Shown piece by piece: positions 52,745 to 60,878 of a DNA stretch of 64,000 bases; position 1 is the stretch's first letter, and every line of letters starts with the position of its first letter. A model generated the notes under the pieces. The model saw only the letters and a program-made list of their open reading frames with translations. It did no database searches and was not told the DNA's origin. The stretch spans positions 4,808,053-4,872,052 of the forward strand of contig NC_020504.1 of assembly GCF_000349325.1 (NCBI RefSeq), given 5' to 3'. Origin of the DNA: Streptomyces davaonensis JCM 4913 (lineage in GTDB: Bacteria > Actinomycetota > Actinomycetes > Streptomycetales > Streptomycetaceae). The position numbers and the translations under genes were made by a program.

Positions 52745-53110
52745 TCAGCGACCCGACTTCTCCAGGGCCTTGTCCATCGCGGCCGCGAGACCGTTCGCCC
52801 ACAGCTGGTTCACGCGGGCCCGCTCGTTCGCGTCCGGGTTGGCGTTGCGGCACGACGTGCCCGGGCCGCCGCCCGACATCAGCTCGCTGCACGGGCCCGA
52901 GTAGTGGTCGGGCAGACCGAGGACATGACCGGTCTCGTGGGCGGTGACGCGGGTGGAGTCGTACTGCTGGTTCTGCCGGTAGTCGAGGAAGATGTAGCCC
53001 CGCCCGTGCCCGTCCGTCGAGGCGTACGAGCCGCGCGAATCGTTGCCCTCGTAGTACCTGAAGTCGGCGTTGGAGCCCTGCTGGAGCCGGATGTTGGCGA
53101 CCGAGCTGTT
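52745..53110 (-). pseudogene. 5'-truncated snapalysin (M7 metalloprotease)
   Basis: The C-terminal 121 residues of a snapalysin-type zinc endopeptidase. The region starts abruptly at [20 protein letters not shown] and includes the metal site [12 protein letters not shown] (HExxHxxGxxD) and the [13 protein letters not shown] turn, ending at KALEKSGR. Snapalysins carry a signal peptide, a propeptide and about 25 further residues before this point; all are missing. Upstream of 53110 the frame continues into unrelated sequence (to about 53266) with no signal peptide. Secretion is therefore impossible as it stands. A LysR gene lies divergently, as is usual for snapalysin genes. Confidence 0.68.
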
Positions 53111-53574
53111 CCCTGATCGAGTGATAAGCGGCTCTCCAGCTTGCGTACTCGTAGTCACCGCGAGGTAACGTCTGGGGTGCGTTCCGGGACACCGGTGTGG
53201 TGTCAGCGTGCGGGGCCCCGCTCTCACCAGCGGATGGGTTCGGGCCTCTCCGCCGCCTCTGGCCACACTTCACAGGGCCGGATCGCCAGGGACTCCGCCC
53301 GCCTGGATCGGATCGTTCGCGTGACGAGCGCCGCCGCCCAGGATGCGAAAGTGGACGACCAGCCCGCCCAAGACCGTTCGGGGCGGCGCCGCCAAGGGGC
53401 TCGTGCCCGCTCGGTGCTCAGGAACGGTGAGTCGTCATCGGTGAGTTCCGGCACCTGTGAGCCGGTCGTGAACGACGAAGGGCAACGGGACAGCACCGTT
53501 GCCGCAAAGGGCGGCCCCTTCGCCTGTGCCAGCCGCGCAAGTTTCGGCTGCCGCAGGCGAAGGGGCCGCTCCTC
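53111..53574. other. Unrecognised segment between the truncated snapalysin and LysR genes
   Basis: A 464-nt stretch that joins the headless snapalysin gene on one side and the start-less LysR gene on the other. Normally these divergent genes are separated by a short promoter region. Frames through it give only Arg/Ser/Ala-rich shadow-like peptides. I see no transposase motif and no terminal inverted repeats. The right end holds a large hairpin (53511-53569). It is probably a replacement or remnant of mobile DNA, but its nature is unknown. Confidence 0.5.
53511..53569. repeat. Long imperfect hairpin at the LysR junction
   Basis: Arms 53511-53535 and 53545-53569 pair over 25 bp with two mismatches and a 9-nt loop; the outer GCGGCCCCTTCGCCTG / CAGGCGAAGGGGCCGC part is perfect. 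It lies directly before the first LysR-like codons and could be a terminator of the replaced segment or an element end. Confidence 0.6.
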
Positions 53575-54615
53575 GTAGACGAGCCGTCGGTCAGGCACCT
53601 CCGCGCGCTGTGCGCGATAGCCGACACCGGCAGTCTGCACCGGGCCGCGCGGCAACTCGGCGTCGCACAGCCGTCGTTGAGCACACAGTTGCGCCGGATC
53701 GAGCAGGAGCTGGGCGGCGCGCTGTTCCTGCGGACCCGCACCGGCTGCCGCCCTACCCCGCTGGGCCGCCTGGTACTCAGCCGGGCCCGCCCTTTGGTGG
53801 CCGAAATGCGCTCCCTGGTCACCGAGGCCCGCTCGGCCGCCACGGGCGGCCCGCGCCTGAGGGTCGGCTCCACCGCGAGCCGGGCCCTGGCGGGCTGGCT
53901 GCGCCGACTGCGCGGCGACGGCCGGGAGCCCACGCTCCGCATGGACGTCTCCGCCAACACCCTGCTGCGCATGGTCGCCGACGGCCAGCTCGACGTCGCC
54001 TTCGTGCACGAGGTGGAGGGCACCCCGCTGCACATACCCGGCGAACTGCGCCTACGCGTCCTGATGGAACGCGAACCGCAGTTCGTCTCCCTGCCCGCCG
54101 ACCATCCGGCCACCGCGAAGACCGAGGTCGAGGTGTACGACCTGGCCGGCGACCGGTGGATGATCGACCCGAGCGTGGACGGCGAGTGGGACGGGGTGCG
54201 CCGGATGTTCCGGGACGCCGGGGTCGCCCCGGACGTCCTGCACGGCGACTACCACACGGCCGCGGCCCTGGTCGCGATCGGCGAGGCCGTCACCGTCTGT
54301 CAGCCCACCGCCCTGCCCCGCCCCGACATGGCGGTACGCAGACTGCGCGGCGACCCCTTGGGAGTGCGGCTGCTGCTCGCGGCCCGCGCGGACGCCGACC
54401 TGAACGGGGCGTTCCCCGCTCTGGAGGAGGCGTACCGGGAGGCGGCGCGGAACGCCCCCGAGTACCGCAAGTGGCTGGAACGCGACGGCGCGGGAGGCCC
54501 GCCGGTTCCAGCCACTGCTCAGCCCACTGCGGCTGTCGAGCCCGTTGTCGAGACTCAGACGCCGATGTCGCAGCCGTCCTTGCGCCACACGGCCACGACG
54601 GCCGGGCGGACGTAG
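53575..54615 (+). CDS. LysR-family regulator, snapalysin-activator type, start codon missing
   Basis: A regulator of about 346 residues. The helix-turn-helix VRHLRALCAIADTGSLHRAA, then QLGVAQPSLSTQLRRIEQEL is intact, as is the effector domain (LRVGSTASRALAGWLRRLRG onward). In snapalysin loci the LysR activator is encoded divergently, as here. Homology begins near 53575, but the frame back to an in-frame TGA at 53458 contains no ATG, GTG or TTG; the first such codon is TTG 53677, inside the recognition helix. Either a CTG start is used or the gene lost its start with the snapalysin 5' end. The last 20 codons overlap the convergent PhoX gene. Confidence 0.6.
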   Translation, partial: VDEPSVRHLRALCAIADTGSLHRAARQLGVAQPSLSTQLRRIEQELGGALFLRTRTGCRPTPLGRLVLSRARPLVAEMRSLVTEARSAATGGPRLRVGSTASRALAGWLRRLRGDGREPTLRMDVSANTLLRMVADGQLDVAFVHEVEGTPLHIPGELRLRVLMEREPQFVSLPADHPATAKTEVEVYDLAGDRWMIDPSVDGEWDGVRRMFRDAGVAPDVLHGDYHTAAALVAIGEAVTVCQPTALPRPDMAVRRLRGDPLGVRLLLAARADADLNGAFPALEEAYREAARNAPEYRKWLERDGAGGPPVPATAQPTAAVEPVVETQTPMSQPSLRHTATTAGRT

Positions 54616-56624
54616 GTGCCGGGACCGTCGGGCCAGGTGGAGGCCGGGTTGTCGACGTCGGCGCCGTCGATCTCACCCGGGTGCTGCACGGCCACCACCA
54701 CCCGCCGGTCCTGGACGAGCGGGCCGCAGGTCTCGGCGCCCTTGGGCACGGTCAGGAACTGCTTCAGCTCACCACGCCGGTCACCGCGCGTAGCGACACC
54801 GAAGAGGCCGTCGTGCGAACCGAGCTGGGCACCGTCGGTGGAGATCCACAGGTTGCCGTGCGGGTCGAAGGCGACGTTGTCCGGGCAGGAGATGGGGCTG
54901 ACCTGGTCCTTCGGGAAGCCCGCGAAGTAGGTGGCCGGGTCGTTGGGGTCGCCCGCGACCAGGAACAGGCTCCAGGCGAACTTGGTGCTGTCGGCGCAGT
55001 TCCAGCGCTCGGTCAGCTCAAGGACCTGGCCGTGCTTGTTGAGGTTGCGCGGGTTGGCCTCGTCGACGCCGGCGTAGCCGGTCTTGCCGCGGTTGGAGTT
55101 GTTGGTGAGGGCGACGTACACCTTGCCGGTGTGCGGGTTGGGCTCGACGTCCTCGGGGCGGTCCATCTTCGTGGCGCCCACCTTGTCACCGGCGAGCCGC
55201 GTGAAGACGAACACCTCCTCGGCGCTCATGCCCTCGACGTGGCTGACGGCGCCCTTGGCGGTGGCGGTGGCCAGCGGGATCCACTCACCGGAGCCGTCGA
55301 ACTCGCCGTCGGCCGGGAGCTTGCCGGTGCCGTCGATCTCGATGGCGGGGGAGTCACCGGTGAGCTTGGCGACGTAGAGGGTGCCCTCGTCGAGCAGCGA
55401 GAGGTTGTGCTCACGGGCCGCGCGGGAGGTGCCCTTCATCATCCGCTTGCTGCCGACGAACTTGTAGAAGTAGTCGAACCGCTCGTCGTCACCGGTGTAG
55501 ACGACCGGACGCCCGTCGCTGGTGAGCCGCACGGTGGCACCCTCGTGCTTGAAGCGACCGAGAGCGGTGTGCTTGCGGGGCGTGGAGTGCGGGTCGTACG
55601 GGTCGAGCTCGACGACGTACCCGAACCGATGCACTTCATTGGGCTCCTGAGCGACGTCGAACCGCTTGTCGAAGAGCTCCCACTTGCGCTCGGTGGCGCC
55701 GGTGCCGATGCCGTACCGCTTGTCCGTGGCGCGGCTGCTGTTGGCGAAGTACTGGTTGAAGTTCTCCTCGCCGTGCAGCGTGGTGCCCCACGGGGTGGTG
55801 CCACCGGCGCAGTTGTTGAGCGTGCCGAGGGCCTTGGTGCCGGAGGGGTCGGCGGAGGTCTTGAGCAGGTCGGACCCGGCGGCGGGCCCGGTGATCCGGA
55901 ATTCCGTCGTGGCGGTGATACGCCGGTTGAGCGGGTGCCGGGAAACGGGCTTGAGCGCACCCGTCTTCCGCTCGCCCTCCACCACAACCGCGGAAAGGCC
56001 GTGCGCGGCCCAGGCAATCTCGACCTGCTCGCGCGTGGGGTTGGCGGCGTCATAGCCACGGAACATCAGAATCTCGTCGGTGTACTCGTGATTGGCGACG
56101 AGAATCTGCCGGTTGTACTCACCGGGAAGGGGCAGCAGGGCAAGGAAGTCACAGTTGTACCCGAACTGCTGGGCCTGCGCCTTGGCGGTCTGCTTCTCCG
56201 GGTCGAAGGCGGGCGCACCACGCAGAATGGGCTCGCCCCAGCGAATGACGACATTCTGGCCGTAACCGTCGGGCACGGTGACGGCGTCGTTGGTGTTGGG
56301 CGCAACGGCGGTGAACCGCAGACCACGGGCACCCTTGCTGCTGGGCTTGTGCTTGGTGGCGTCGGTCGCGGCCTCGGCGGCGGGCGCGGCGGCGACGGAG
56401 GCGGCGGTACCGGCGGCGGCAGCGGCGGTCACGACGGCGGCGGCACGCATGACGCTACGGCGGCTCAGGGCGCCGGCGATGATGTCGCCGACGTACGGGT
56501 TTGCGGTGGTGTTGGGCACCTCGTGGAAACAGGCGTCACCACACCGGAAACGGCAGGTCATGGCGGAACGGCCACCGGCGTGGGACCCGTCCGACGTTCT
56601 GATGAGCGGCAGCGGAATGCGCAC
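54555..56624 (-). CDS. PhoX-family alkaline phosphatase (Tat-exported)
   Basis: A 689-residue secreted phosphatase of the PhoX (DUF839) family, which releases phosphate from organic phosphomonoesters using calcium and iron. The N-terminus has the Cys-rich CRFRCGDACFHE typical of the family, then the twin-arginine signal LSRRSVMRAA and an Ala-rich helix. Domain segments include TPWGTTLHGEENFNQYF, FGYVVELDPYDPHSTP, DRPEDVEPNPHTGKVYVALT and SCPDNVAFDPHGNLWISTDG, the metal-binding acidic loops. The GTG at 56624 has GGGGAG upstream. A PHO box 75 nt upstream points to PhoP control under phosphate limitation. Confidence 0.9.
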   Translation of the reverse strand: MRIPLPLIRTSDGSHAGGRSAMTCRFRCGDACFHEVPNTTANPYVGDIIAGALSRRSVMRAAAVVTAAAAAGTAASVAAAPAAEAATDATKHKPSSKGARGLRFTAVAPNTNDAVTVPDGYGQNVVIRWGEPILRGAPAFDPEKQTAKAQAQQFGYNCDFLALLPLPGEYNRQILVANHEYTDEILMFRGYDAANPTREQVEIAWAAHGLSAVVVEGERKTGALKPVSRHPLNRRITATTEFRITGPAAGSDLLKTSADPSGTKALGTLNNCAGGTTPWGTTLHGEENFNQYFANSSRATDKRYGIGTGATERKWELFDKRFDVAQEPNEVHRFGYVVELDPYDPHSTPRKHTALGRFKHEGATVRLTSDGRPVVYTGDDERFDYFYKFVGSKRMMKGTSRAAREHNLSLLDEGTLYVAKLTGDSPAIEIDGTGKLPADGEFDGSGEWIPLATATAKGAVSHVEGMSAEEVFVFTRLAGDKVGATKMDRPEDVEPNPHTGKVYVALTNNSNRGKTGYAGVDEANPRNLNKHGQVLELTERWNCADSTKFAWSLFLVAGDPNDPATYFAGFPKDQVSPISCPDNVAFDPHGNLWISTDGAQLGSHDGLFGVATRGDRRGELKQFLTVPKGAETCGPLVQDRRVVVAVQHPGEIDGADVDNPASTWPDGPGTYVRPAVVAVWRKDGCDIGV

Positions 56625-56697
56625 TTTGTTCTCCCCTTGCTTCCCCTTGAATCCAGCCAGACGGACGGTAAAGGGACGGCTGTGCGAAAGCGGGGAC

Positions 56698-56719
56698 GCG
56701 TGATGAACGAAGGGTGAAC
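56698..56719 (-). promoter_or_regulatory. PHO box upstream of the PhoX gene
   Basis: On the minus strand two adjacent 11-nt direct-repeat units are visible: GTTCACCCTTC (56719-56709) and GTTCATCACGC (56708-56698), followed by a weaker GTCCCCG. This matches the known Streptomyces PhoP direct-repeat unit (GTTCACC-like, 11-nt period). Confidence 0.8.
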
Positions 56720-56849
56720 TAGAGGTATCGGAAGCCGAGTTGGTCCGACAGGCGATCCCGGCCCAAGATCACGCTCCGGGGCGGCTAACCTTACGTGTCC
56801 GTCCTGGCCAGGGATTGACGGGATACAACTCATGCGAAGGGTTGCGCAC

Positions 56850-58448
56850 ATGGGCATTCTCACTCTCCTGCGGAACGCATTCGGCCGCTCCCGAAAGGAG
56901 CGCACGGCCGAGGCAGAGGGTGCACCCAGCACGCCTTCCCTGGAACAGACGCCGGATCCGACCCCGACGCCCACCCCGGAAACCAGGGTTCCGGACCCCC
57001 GCCCGTCAACGGACGACGACGAACACGAACTGGTCTCAGCAGCCTTCGACAACGTCACGGTCCCGAAGCAGCAGGGCTCACCGGAGACGGAGCCGGCCGC
57101 AGAGCCGGTTGCGGAGCCGGTTGCGGAGACCAAGCCGGAGCCGGTGGCCGAGCCCGAGCCGGTAGTCGAGCCGGAGCCCGAGCCGGTCGCAGCGGCTGAG
57201 CCGGTGGCGGAGCCGGAGCCCGTGGTGGACGCGGTCGTGGAGCCGGTGGCGGATGCCGAGCCGGTCATCGAGCCGGAGCCGGTCGTGGAGCCGGTGGCCG
57301 AAACCGAGCCTGTGGTCGAGCCTGAGCCGGAGCCCGTGGCGGAGCCGACGGCAGAAGCCGAGCCGGTCGCGGAGCCCGAGTCGACAGTGGACCCCGAGCC
57401 CGTCGTAGAGGCCGAGCCCGAGCCGGTCGCAGCGGCAGAGCCCGTCGTCGAAGCCGAGCCTGAGCCGGTCGTGGAGGCCGAGCCCGTGGCGGAGGTTGAG
57501 CCGGAGCCCGTCGTGGAGCCCGAGCCCGTCGTAGAGGCCGAGCCCGAGCCGGTCGCAGCAGCCGAGCCCGTGGCTGAGGTCGCGCCCGAGCCCGTCGTGG
57601 AGGTTGTGGCGGAGCCCGTCGTGGAGCCGGTGGTTGCCGCCGTGGAGGAGGAGCCGCAGGCCGGCGAGCCCGCGGCCGCCGACGGCGAGGTCGCCCCACA
57701 GGGGCCACCCGCAGTCGACGACGAAAGTGTCACGGGTGGTGCGGGTGGGAACGACTCGGCCGAAGGCGAAGCCGAGGCCGGTCAGCCGGCCACCACACTC
57801 GCCGCGCTCAAGACCCGCGCCCCCGGCCTCGCCACCGCGTACAAGGCCGCAACCACCGCCCTCACGCAGCACAACCTCACCGGCACCCGAGCCAAGACCT
57901 ACCTCGTCCTCGACCGCTCCGCGAGCATGCGCCCGTACTACAAGGACGGCTCCGCCCAGGCCCTCGCCGAGCAGACCCTCGCCCTCGCCGCCCACCTCGA
58001 CGCCGACGCCACCGTCCACGTCACCTTCTTCTCCACCGAACTGGACGGCACCGGCGAGCTCACCCTCACCGAGCACGAGAACAAGATCGACGAGCTGCAC
58101 GCCGGCCTCGGCCGCATGGGCCGTACCAGCTACCACGTAGCCGTCGAGGAAGTCATCGCCACCCACCAGAAGACCGCGACCCCCGAAGCCCCCGCCCTCG
58201 TGATCTTCCAGACCGACGGCGCCCCGGACGCGAAGACCCCCGCCACCCAGGCCCTCTCCGACGCCGCGAAGAACCACCCCCACATCCACTTCGCCTTCGT
58301 CGCCTTCGGCGAGCACGACAACAAGGCCTTCGACTACCTCCGCAAACTGAAGACCGGCAACACGTCGTTCTTCCACGCGGGCCCGACCCCCCGAGAGCTC
58401 ACCGACACCGAGCTCTACACGGGCGTACTCGCGGACTGGCGCCCGTAA
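56850..58448 (+). CDS. VWA-domain protein with long Glu-Pro-Val repeat (TerF-like)
   Basis: A 532-residue protein. A short helix ([17 protein letters not shown]) leads to a very long low-complexity region (about residues 75-265) made of EPV, EPEPV and EAEPV units. The C-terminal von Willebrand A domain (about 320-530) has the metal site DRSAS (from Asp355), Thr in [12 protein letters not shown] and Asp in FQTDGAPD. The VWA part resembles TerF-like proteins of tellurite/stress gene sets. ATG 56850 is preferred (GAAGG upstream); ATG 56832 is an alternative. The function is unknown; the repeat may act as a rigid spacer. Confidence 0.85.
   Translation: MGILTLLRNAFGRSRKERTAEAEGAPSTPSLEQTPDPTPTPTPETRVPDPRPSTDDDEHELVSAAFDNVTVPKQQGSPETEPAAEPVAEPVAETKPEPVAEPEPVVEPEPEPVAAAEPVAEPEPVVDAVVEPVADAEPVIEPEPVVEPVAETEPVVEPEPEPVAEPTAEAEPVAEPESTVDPEPVVEAEPEPVAAAEPVVEAEPEPVVEAEPVAEVEPEPVVEPEPVVEAEPEPVAAAEPVAEVAPEPVVEVVAEPVVEPVVAAVEEEPQAGEPAAADGEVAPQGPPAVDDESVTGGAGGNDSAEGEAEAGQPATTLAALKTRAPGLATAYKAATTALTQHNLTGTRAKTYLVLDRSASMRPYYKDGSAQALAEQTLALAAHLDADATVHVTFFSTELDGTGELTLTEHENKIDELHAGLGRMGRTSYHVAVEEVIATHQKTATPEAPALVIFQTDGAPDAKTPATQALSDAAKNHPHIHFAFVAFGEHDNKAFDYLRKLKTGNTSFFHAGPTPRELTDTELYTGVLADWRP
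57086..57640 (+). repeat. Glu-Pro-Val coding repeat array
   Basis: About 555 nt of irregular GAGCC(G/C)GT-type units coding for EPV/EPEPV/EAEPV. Longer blocks recur, for example the [13 protein letters not shown] block appears at about 57409-57447 and 57529-57567. Coding, not a CRISPR. Confidence 0.85.
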
Positions 58449-58480
58449 GAAACCGTAGGAAACCGCAAGAAACGCAAACC

Positions 58481-58521
58481 GGCCGCCCCTTCCCACCCCT
58501 TAAAACGGGAAGCGGGCGGCC
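58481..58521 (+). terminator. Hairpin after the VWA gene
   Basis: GGCCGCCCCTTCCC (58481-58494) pairs with GGGAAGCGGGCGGCC (58507-58521) with a single bulge and a 12-nt loop containing TTAAAA. Just before it, 58447-58480 holds a short run of AAACCG/AAACG repeats. Confidence 0.7.
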
Positions 58522-58581
58522 CACCCATGTCGGCTACGATTTCAAGGTTCGTAAATCGACCGACCCGGGAGCAGCCAAGCC

Positions 58582-60300
58582 ATGGCTCGACACCTCATCA
58601 CCAGCGCCCTTCCGTACATCAACGGGATCAAGCACCTGGGCAACATGGTGGGGTCCATGCTCCCGGCGGACGTGTACGCGAGGTACCTCCGTCAGCGCGG
58701 CCACGACGTCCTGTACATCTGCGCGACGGACGAGCACGGCACCCCCGCCGAACTGGCCGCGAAGGAGCAGGGCCTCCCGGTCGACGAGTTCTGCGCGCAG
58801 GCGCACGACGCGCAGAAGGCGGTCTACGACGGCTTCGCCCTGGCCTTCGACTACTTCGGCCGCAGCTCCAGCCCGGAGAACCGCGAGATCACCCAGCACT
58901 TCGCCCGCAAGCTCCACGAGAACGGCTTCATCGAAGAGCGCGCCATCCGCCAGGTGTACAGCCCCACCGACGGCCGCTTCCTCCCGGACCGCTACGTCGA
59001 GGGCACCTGCCCCCACTGCGGCTACGACAAGGCCCGCGGCGACCAGTGCGAGAACTGCACCCGCGTCCTGGACCCGACCGACCTGATCAACCCCCGCTCG
59101 GCGATCTCCGGCTCCACCGACCTGGAGGTCCGCGAGACCAAGCACCTCTTCCTCCTCCAGTCCAAGCTGGAGAACGAGGTCCGCGAATGGGTCGCCCGGC
59201 ACGACGGCCAGTGGCCGCACCTGGCCTCCTCGATCGCCCACAAGTGGCTCACCGAGGGCCTGCACGACCGCGCGATCACCCGCGACCTCGACTGGGGCGT
59301 CCCCGTCCCGGCCGACACATGGCCGGAGCTGGCGGCCGAGGGCAAGGTCTTCTACGTCTGGTTCGACGCCCCGATCGAGTACATCGGCGCGACGAAGGAG
59401 TGGGCGGACCAGGACCCGGAGAACCGCGACTGGAAGTCGTGGTGGTACGACGCCGACGACACCGTCCGCTACACCGAGTTCATGGCGAAGGACAACGTCC
59501 CGTTCCACACGGTGATGTTCCCGGCCACCGAACTCGGCGTGCGCGAGCCGTGGAAGAAGGTCGACTACGTCAAGGCCTTCAACTGGCTGACGTACTACGG
59601 CGGAAAGTTCTCCACGAGCCAGAAGCGCGGTGTCTTCACGGACCAGGCGCTCGCCATCCTCCCGGCCGACTACTGGCGCTACTTCCTGATCGCGAACGCC
59701 CCCGAGTCGGACGACTCCTCCTTCACCTGGGAGCACTTCACGGCGACGGTCAACAAGGACCTCGCCGACACCCTCGGCAACTTCGTCAACCGGGTGCTGT
59801 CCTTCTCCAAGAAGCGCTTCGGTGAGGAGGTCCCGGCGGGCGGCGAGCCCGGCGAGGCGGAGGCCCGGCTCGGCGAGGAGATCGCCCGGCTGCTCGCCGA
59901 GTACGAGGAGCACATGGAGGCCCTCCAGTTCCGTAAGGCCGCGGCCGCCCTGCGCGCGCTGTGGTCCGCGGGCAACTCCTACCTGGAGGAGAAGGCCCCC
60001 TGGCTGGAGATCAAGACCGACAAGGACGGCGCGGCCCTCACCCTGCGCACCGCGATGAACCTGATCCACCTGTACGCGGTCGTCTCGGAACCCTTCATCC
60101 CGGCGTCCGCTGCGGCGATGCGGCAGGCGTTCGCGCTCGCCGACGACACCGCGACCTGGGTCTCGGCGGACGAGGCGAAGTCCCTGACCTCGGTCCCGGC
60201 CGGCACCCCCTTCACCGTTCCGCCGGTGCTGTTCGCCAAGCTCACGGACGAGGACCTGGAAACGTACAAGGAGCGCTTCGGCGGGGAAACAGCGGCGTAA
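58582..60300 (+). CDS. metG: Methionyl-tRNA synthetase
   Basis: A 572-residue class I synthetase. The HIGH-type motif is HLGN (18-21) within [11 protein letters not shown]; the zinc knuckle has CPHCG and CENC; the KMSKS-type motif is KFSTSQKRG (Lys342). The anticodon domain is helical (about 390-530). It charges initiator and elongator tRNA-Met. Length and motifs are normal for the short form lacking the C-terminal EMAP domain. Start is ATG 58582. It is a single gene between two terminator-like regions. Confidence 0.96.
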   Translation: MARHLITSALPYINGIKHLGNMVGSMLPADVYARYLRQRGHDVLYICATDEHGTPAELAAKEQGLPVDEFCAQAHDAQKAVYDGFALAFDYFGRSSSPENREITQHFARKLHENGFIEERAIRQVYSPTDGRFLPDRYVEGTCPHCGYDKARGDQCENCTRVLDPTDLINPRSAISGSTDLEVRETKHLFLLQSKLENEVREWVARHDGQWPHLASSIAHKWLTEGLHDRAITRDLDWGVPVPADTWPELAAEGKVFYVWFDAPIEYIGATKEWADQDPENRDWKSWWYDADDTVRYTEFMAKDNVPFHTVMFPATELGVREPWKKVDYVKAFNWLTYYGGKFSTSQKRGVFTDQALAILPADYWRYFLIANAPESDDSSFTWEHFTATVNKDLADTLGNFVNRVLSFSKKRFGEEVPAGGEPGEAEARLGEEIARLLAEYEEHMEALQFRKAAAALRALWSAGNSYLEEKAPWLEIKTDKDGAALTLRTAMNLIHLYAVVSEPFIPASAAAMRQAFALADDTATWVSADEAKSLTSVPAGTPFTVPPVLFAKLTDEDLETYKERFGGETAA

Positions 60301-60394
60301 CAGCCCTTCTCGGACCCCTCACTCACCAGGTATATCTGGCCAATGATCATGCGGTCGGTCAAGGCCGCACGACGTTCGAGTGGGGGGTCCTCTC

Positions 60395-60760
60395 ATGGCT
60401 CTTTTCGGCAACGCGCACCCGATCGACCCGGCGCAGGCGGCGCAGGACTACGCCAAGCTGCTCGGCCAGGGCGAGACGGTGCACACCGCCTACCTGCTGA
60501 TCCGCGACACCATCCTGTTCACCGACCGCCGGCTGATCCTGGTCGACAAGCAGGGCATCACCGGTAAGAAGACGGAGTACCACTCCATCCCCTACCGCAG
60601 CATCACCCACTTCGCCGTGGAGACGGCCGGCACCTTCGACCTCGACGCCGAGCTGAAGATCTGGGTCTCCGGCGCCCAGCTGCCGATCACCAAGACCTTC
60701 ACCAAGGGCGTGGACATCTACGAGGTCCAGGCGATCCTGACGCAGTACGTCGCACGGTAG
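60395..60760 (+). CDS. Bacterial PH-domain protein
   Basis: A 121-residue protein forming a single bacterial PH-like domain: LFTDRRLILVDKQGITGKKT, YHSIPYRSITHFAVETAGTF, then DAELKIWVSGAQLPITKTF and a C-terminal helix (IYEVQAILTQYV). Members are cytoplasmic and form ring-like oligomers; the function is unknown. The ATG at 60395 begins the fold. It lies about 95 nt after metG with its own likely promoter. Confidence 0.88.
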   Translation: MALFGNAHPIDPAQAAQDYAKLLGQGETVHTAYLLIRDTILFTDRRLILVDKQGITGKKTEYHSIPYRSITHFAVETAGTFDLDAELKIWVSGAQLPITKTFTKGVDIYEVQAILTQYVAR

Positions 60761-60790
60761 TCACCAGCGGTTCGGCGAGCGATGACAACT

Positions 60791-60820
60791 TCTTCACTAT
60801 TCATTTACTTCCGTATAGTG
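60791..60820 (+). promoter_or_regulatory. AT-rich promoter with inverted repeat before the pyruvyl-transferase-like gene
   Basis: TATAGT (60814-60819) is a good -10 candidate in an unusually AT-rich stretch. CACTAT (60795-60800) and ATAGTG (60815-60820) form a 6-bp inverted repeat spanning the promoter, which could be an operator. A weak -35 would lie near 60791. Confidence 0.4.
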
Positions 60821-60878
60821 TTCGATTTCAACATTCATCGCTCGCCTCGCAGGAGGCGCATCTGCCTCTAGGAACGTC

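Noticed and set aside
53111..53574. Insertion sequence between the snapalysin and LysR genes
   Set aside because: No transposase motif or terminal inverted repeats visible, so reported only as an unrecognised segment.
53499..56717. Open frame of over 1000 codons on the plus strand opposite the PhoX gene
   Set aside because: Its composition is Gly/Val/Glu/Arg-rich antisense shadow; the minus-strand PhoX motifs, Tat signal and PHO box make that strand the coding one.
57086..57640. Repeat array resembling a CRISPR or minisatellite
   Set aside because: Units are irregular, in frame and code for a Glu-Pro-Val stretch of the VWA protein; no spacers.
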